Shown piece after piece: positions 59,214 through 64,000 of a stretch of DNA of 64,000 bases (positions are counted from its first letter, which is position 1; each line of letters opens with the position of its first letter). Source of the DNA: Orbilia blumenaviensis (Eukaryota; Ascomycota; Orbiliomycetes; Orbiliales; Orbiliaceae); the NCBI GenBank assembly GCA_036872755.1, contig JAVHNS010000003.1:992001-1056000 (forward strand), written 5' to 3'. The position numbers and the translations under genes are program-made. Under the pieces are notes generated by a model. That model ran no database searches and was not told the origin of the DNA. It saw only the letters and a program-made list of their open reading frames with translations.

Positions 59214-62057
59214 TCAAAGCTTCCTCAAACTCGCCACCATCTCCTCCCTCAGGACCTCAGCCCTAGTCAGATCACCCACCCCAATATCCCCCACCGCCTT
59301 CAACTCCCACTTCCCCCCAGCTTTCTCCCTGTAAAGGATCGCCATAACCACACTCTTCTTCCCCCCAATCTCCCCACCCCTCGTACTCCCAAAATTATAC
59401 GTCGCAACCTCAACCTTAGAAATCTTATCCACCAACGCCACCTCGGGACTCTTAAAATCCCTTAGGTGAGAAACACTCCACGCGCTCATACAGAACACCA
59501 AACTCTTAACATTCTCCCGCTTACTCAGCCTCTCCAAATCGATCTCAATCGTATGCTCACCGCGCGAAACCGTATGATCCATCTGATCCCCCGAATGCCG
59601 CAGCGCAGCAGTTCGGTTTCTATTCTGCTCATCATCACAGAACGCCAGCCGTGAGCAGTACGAAACTTCATCCAACATCTCATCTTGAAACCCGAATACC
59701 GTGCAAGTGGCATCCAAGTAGTTACCTCCACTGTTGCTATCCCACCTCCAGCTTTCCTTCATCTCCAGCTTCTTCAGGTTGGGCGGGACGCTGTAGCTCT
59801 GTCCCTTGAGTAGGATTCTGGATACCCCGCTGGCTTGGATCTTTGAGAAATCCATTCCGAGGCGATGATACCTTTTCCTCAGGGAATTTCTGACAGCCTG
59901 CTGAAGTAACGCCGTCAAAGCCGCGCGCGAGGGTCGCTTGACGAACAACCCATCGAAGAACTCCGGCCAGCTCTCCAGCGTCATAATCCGCTGCACCGTC
60001 CTCTGAAACCCTTCTACCACTGCTCTGGGCGGCCTTCCGAACAACAAATCATTCGCCGTCGAAATCTCATCCACCCCTCCATTCCCCCCCCGTTTCTGCT
60101 GAATCATATACAACAACCTAATATGAAACACCATCAACCTCCTCGAAACCTGTCCCACCCCGAGCCACAAGCTCAAATATTTATCATTCGCCTCCACCAC
60201 CTTCGGCGCAAACTTCTGCACATTAACAATCCTCGGATGCTCCCTCGCCGTCCAAATAACCTGTCTATCAAAAAACTCCCCAATGATAGCTTTACTCAAC
60301 CCCGGTGTAACCCACGTATACCTGTCACTAACCGCCAGCAACGGCAGGAAGTTTCCAAAGTTCGGAAGTGTGGCTTTCGACCGATATTCCTCGCTATCCT
60401 TGACCCTTCTGATCCTCTCATTCACTTCCTTTTGTAACTGCGGGAACTCGAGGAGGAGGGCTTTGAAAAGACGGTGGAGGAGGAAATACCCTTCGATGGC
60501 TTTGCTGGATATCTTCTCTCCGTTATCCATCAGCAGGACGACGAGGGTATTCATCATCTTCGGGATGACATCCAACACCATCTTCGGCTGAAACAATCTA
60601 GTCCCGTACTCCGGACACATCTCCACCATGAACTCCTTTATATCCGGTAACGCGCGTTGGAAGTGTTCGTCGGAGAGGAACATGGGACACCATGATTTAA
60701 ACTCCTTATTCCAGGTTGTCTTCCTGACTCTATCGGAATGAAAAGCCTGCCTGCTCAGAAAATCCGAAGAATCGACGATGTAGATGTAGTCCACGCATTT
60801 AGTCTTGGGGTTTACAGTCCAATCCACCGGCACGCCGAGGACATCATCATCGATGCCTACTTTCGAAGCGAAGCACTTCATCTCCGAACCCGCGAAATTT
60901 GACTCCTGAGCGAACGCCACAAGCCAATCATCGAGGTTCGAGGCGACGAGCTCGGAGTTAGGATAACACCTTTGGAAAAAGGACTTCCAGAAATAACCAT
61001 CGGTGCAGAAGGAGTGTATGTGCTTGCATGACAGGCTGAGGTTTATCACATCCTTGGGTGATAACCCTCCGGACAGCAGGATCTGTAACATCATTTCGTA
61101 GGGTAGACGGGAGAACAATCCGGCGTTATCGCGTTCGATGCGTTTGAAGTGTAATTCCCTCGGGCTGGATTCGAGTGTTTCCGCGGCAGGAGCCGGGCGG
61201 GATTCAGTTGGAACAGCGATGTTGAGACCTTCAAGGTCCTTCAGCGCGATCAGTTTGGGAGCACGCTTGATCTGATGCCCCGGTTTTATAACCATGACTT
61301 TCCCCGCAGCAACCTTTGAGAAATCGACCGCCTTCGCCGCTGCTGCTACTTTCTTCTTCACCGCAGGCACCTCCTCAACAACCGGCTTCCCACCAGCAGA
61401 AACCCACCCTTCCCCATTCGCCACCGCCTTTCCCTTCCCCTTAACAGGCCAAGAAGGCACACTCGAAGCAGAAGCAACAAAAGCACTCTTAACAATCCTC
61501 GGCCTCCTAACCTCCCTCACAACCCTCCCCTCAACCTCCTTAACCGTCGGAAACCTCGGCCAAACCTTCCTCCCATTATCAACACAGCTCCCACAGGTTC
61601 TACATTTAAAAACCTCAGCATCCCTCTTAGCCTGCTCCAACGTCCCCAGTCTCGAATTCACCAACTCCTTCTCATCAGTCAAAAACACCTCAAGCTGCAT
61701 CAAAATACTGCGGACGGAATAACTCTGCGACCAGCCTTTATACTCCCCGTCAACAGTCGTATCATCTAACATGTCAAGGCAGAGTTTATACCCGCCGACG
61801 GCGACTAGGACGTTTTCATGCGGGAGACGGGTTAGGAGTAGGAGTGATGGTGGGTGGGTTGGGTAGTTTGATGGGAACAGGAGGGTGAAGTGGAGGGTGA
61901 AGTTGTGGGATTTGAGATGGAGGTTGCCGTGCCATTGGTAGATGTCGTGTTCGAGAGGGTGGGCGGTTACGGTGGTTGAGACGGGTGAGGCGCGGAGTTC
62001 GGTGAGGTCGCGTAGGAGGCGGCGGGTTGCGGTTGGGAGGGGGGTTGGTGGTGCCAT
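59214..62057 (-). CDS. E2 (UBC)-F-box-TerD fusion protein, 947 aa
   Basis: One uninterrupted exon. Residues about 5-130 are a ubiquitin-conjugating (UBC) fold: FPSNYPTHPPSLLLLT is the core strand-turn, HEN (80-82) stands where E2s have HPN, and KLCLDML puts a candidate active Cys at 93. The N-to-Cys spacing is longer than in canonical E2s. CRTCGSC (152-158) follows. Residues about 315-361 form an F-box (LFSRLPYEMMLQILLSGGLS, then CKHIHSFCTDGYFWKSFF). Residues about 370-740 are helical and unknown. From about 742 a TerD-like domain runs to the end: NYLDATCTVFGFQ, LRHSGDQMDH, HTIEIDL, FCMSAWS. In one chain this would combine ubiquitin transfer, Skp1 docking and a stress-associated TerD module. 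E2 activity is plausible but unproven given the HEN triad. Confidence 0.85.
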   Translation of the reverse strand: MAPPTPLPTATRRLLRDLTELRASPVSTTVTAHPLEHDIYQWHGNLHLKSHNFTLHFTLLFPSNYPTHPPSLLLLTRLPHENVLVAVGGYKLCLDMLDDTTVDGEYKGWSQSYSVRSILMQLEVFLTDEKELVNSRLGTLEQAKRDAEVFKCRTCGSCVDNGRKVWPRFPTVKEVEGRVVREVRRPRIVKSAFVASASSVPSWPVKGKGKAVANGEGWVSAGGKPVVEEVPAVKKKVAAAAKAVDFSKVAAGKVMVIKPGHQIKRAPKLIALKDLEGLNIAVPTESRPAPAAETLESSPRELHFKRIERDNAGLFSRLPYEMMLQILLSGGLSPKDVINLSLSCKHIHSFCTDGYFWKSFFQRCYPNSELVASNLDDWLVAFAQESNFAGSEMKCFASKVGIDDDVLGVPVDWTVNPKTKCVDYIYIVDSSDFLSRQAFHSDRVRKTTWNKEFKSWCPMFLSDEHFQRALPDIKEFMVEMCPEYGTRLFQPKMVLDVIPKMMNTLVVLLMDNGEKISSKAIEGYFLLHRLFKALLLEFPQLQKEVNERIRRVKDSEEYRSKATLPNFGNFLPLLAVSDRYTWVTPGLSKAIIGEFFDRQVIWTAREHPRIVNVQKFAPKVVEANDKYLSLWLGVGQVSRRLMVFHIRLLYMIQQKRGGNGGVDEISTANDLLFGRPPRAVVEGFQRTVQRIMTLESWPEFFDGLFVKRPSRAALTALLQQAVRNSLRKRYHRLGMDFSKIQASGVSRILLKGQSYSVPPNLKKLEMKESWRWDSNSGGNYLDATCTVFGFQDEMLDEVSYCSRLAFCDDEQNRNRTAALRHSGDQMDHTVSRGEHTIEIDLERLSKRENVKSLVFCMSAWSVSHLRDFKSPEVALVDKISKVEVATYNFGSTRGGEIGGKKSVVMAILYREKAGGKWELKAVGDIGVGDLTRAEVLREEMVASLRKL

Positions 62058-62807
62058 CTCTTTCCTTTTTTTATATATTTATATATATATACCTAAGTAG
62101 GTACATAGGTAGTTATAGATAAAGATGGGGGGAAGAGGATGTAGGAAACCAACGGCTAGTAAAAGCGTGGCTTTCCTTTCTTCTCAATTGAGAATGGATA
62201 GTGAAGGAAAAAAGTGTATTCCACCCTTCTGGAAATAAGCTCAGAAGGGTAGTTAGAAAGAACTGTAATAGTAAATATGTATATATATCGTGGTATCAAA
62301 CGCTTTTGATGATGCTGATGATGCTGAAAAAAAGACCTCGAAAAGGACGAGACAATGCTGTACTTATAATCCCCCAAACCTCCCGTTATTTCTCTCCGCC
62401 CGTGTATACACAAAAAAAGCCGCCATGATGCCTAGCTAAGCAACCAAAAAAAATACAAAAGTGAAGTGCCGAAACCCAAGGCACGAGCCTCCAAACTATA
62501 CCGAAAATAAAAGAGAGGCCTCTCAGGCATGCCTGAAGTGACCAAAACCCTCGCTAAACATCTTGAAGAGTTTGGTCTAGTGTGTGAGGTTCCATGGTGT
62601 TGAGTCACCTCCAAGCCTAAATTACCACAAGAGCGAACGCACTAGTCCGTATCGGGTTTGGTATGCCTGAGGAAATCCAAAGGCTTGATTCATACCAACC
62701 CAATTGACCAATCGGAAGCCGAGCGCACTCAAGTTCGGCTCTTGTAAGGCTGATATATCCCTCGTCATACCCAAAAAAAAAGAAGAGTAAGAAAAAGAGA
62801 AAATCAA
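62058..62807. other. Intergenic, no gene seen
   Basis: Promoter of the fusion gene (TATATA-rich just upstream of its ATG) and the 3' region of DPH1. No gene or repeat supported. Confidence 0.6.
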
Positions 62808-63988
62808 TCAAGAGGGGTTAACATTCCTCTTCGTCCTCCCCAACCCATCCTTCCCATAGAAATCCATAGGGTAGCTACCATCACCAACAGCAGTCCACTC
62901 CTCCCTCTTCCCCAAAGCGACCCAGGCTTCATACGGACTCAGCAGCGGCCTGGGGAAAGCGTACCCCCAATCGATACTCAACCTCGGACATGCAACCTGC
63001 ACCCACGCTTCCACATCCCCAAACATCGCCAGCTTTCCCGGAAATATCTCGGACAGCAACAGAAGCACATACTCAACCCCCATCTCCTTCAAACGATCCT
63101 CCAAGTTGGCGAGAGTGTTAGGGTTTCCCTGACGACCGAGAGTTCCCAATATCAGCCCCCACTTCTTCGCGCGTCTGGCCTGGCGGATCGCATCCCTCCT
63201 CAGGTCCTGCATCTCATGATGGTCGTATTCCTCGCGGGTGAACCTGCGGGAGTAAGGGTCGTAGCGGTAGGCGGGTAGGTGCGGGTTCTGGATCATGACG
63301 CTCTCCAGATGGAACCTTCCGTCGCCGAGGTACACGACCGCATCGACTGGGTCTGGGGTTGAGCCGTCTCTATTTCTCTGAGATGAGAGTTTTGGAGCGG
63401 TGCAGCCCAATATCTCGCCTTTGGACAGAGGGAGGATCTGGGGAACCGATACGGTTATACCGGCCTCCTGAAGTTCCGGTCTAACGCCGTGGATGGTGGC
63501 GTTGAACTGGATGGTACCGACGATGGCGAGGTGCTTGTGGGATTGGAAATTGCGGAGAAGGGTGGCGACGAAGTGCTTGGCGTCGATGTCGATGCTGACA
63601 AAGACGTAGAGGGTCTTTATACGGTTTATTTCGGAGGAAGGGATGAGGCAGCTGTGGGCGTAGTGGACGAGGAAGTCGCAACCGAGGGCGACGGCGGTGT
63701 AGTCGTCGATACAGCAGGCGCCGTAGGTGACATCGCCCATGATGAGGACCTCGGCGGATGTGAACTGGGAGATGATGTCGGAGAGAGTGCAGGCGAAGAT
63801 CTGCAAGCCCTCGGGGAGCTGGAGGGCGACGCGGGAGGCATTTGCCTTGCGGATGTTGTGGACGGTCTTGTGCAGCTCGAAGTTGTAGTTTGCGGGGAGG
63901 AGGGAGATGGCGGCGTTCAGGGCGGGGTCGTTGAGGACGGACTCGGGGATCTGGTTGCGGGCTGAGATACCGGCGCGGCTGCTCTTCA
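62808..63988 (-). CDS. DPH1: Diphthamide synthase subunit Dph1 (5' end outside window)
   Basis: The visible exon runs from an acceptor TGTAG (AG at 63990-63989) to a stop at 62808, about 393 codons; the first exon lies beyond the right edge. Dph1 with Dph2 forms the radical SAM-like [4Fe-4S] enzyme that transfers the 3-amino-3-carboxypropyl group to His of EF2 in the cytosol. Diagnostic blocks: [51 protein letters not shown] with the first cluster Cys, ILGCTAPKL with the second, and [20 protein letters not shown] with the third. All three cluster cysteines are present. The C-terminus ends [19 protein letters not shown], a normal length. Confidence 0.92.
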
Positions 63989-64000
63989 CTACACATTTTA

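Overview
The window is nuclear DNA from a filamentous ascomycete (Pezizomycotina). Genes are interrupted by 60-95 nt GT-AG introns with CTAAC-type branch sites. It carries RGP1, IES2, DPH1, PRM1 and MRPL24 homologues, a fungal NLR-like protein and an Egh16-like secreted protein. The secreted proteins would fit an early-diverging class such as Orbiliomycetes or Pezizomycetes, but that placement is a guess. There are no rRNA, tRNA or CRISPR features I can support.

Layout: 1-1.8 kb is the 3' part of an NB-ARC/TPR NLR-like gene, converging on a five-exon RGP1 (1.8-5.3 kb). 5.3-14.6 kb is sparse, with two secreted-protein genes: Egh16-like with an inserted Cys cluster, and a KTIT-repeat protein. 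14.6-26.1 kb is denser: a 1337-aa coiled-coil protein, a 389-aa unknown, IES2 and an F-box protein. 26.9-35.7 kb has a small Cys-containing secreted protein, a DHA2 drug transporter and a C-terminally membrane-anchored protein. 36.2-47.3 kb holds MRPL24, PRM1, a small mitochondrial-type protein and a DHA1 transporter whose promoter carries repeated CGG/CCG inverted repeats. 47.7-51.1 kb is a nine-exon, 924-aa modular secreted protein.

52.7-58.1 kb is anomalous. It has a 320-bp terminal-inverted-repeat element, then about 4.7 kb with G/C homopolymer runs, CAATTG-centred palindromes, a 33-bp minisatellite and partly spliceable gene pieces on the minus strand. 59.2-64 kb returns to ordinary genes: a single-exon protein joining an E2 (UBC) fold, an F-box and a TerD-like domain, and the DPH1 diphthamide enzyme, which runs off the right edge.

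The housekeeping genes act in separate systems: Golgi Rab6/Ypt6 activation (RGP1), chromatin remodelling (IES2), mitochondrial translation (MRPL24), mating-cell fusion (PRM1) and EF2 modification (DPH1). I see no biosynthetic cluster. The most unusual items are the E2-F-box-TerD fusion and the 53.4-58.1 kb region.
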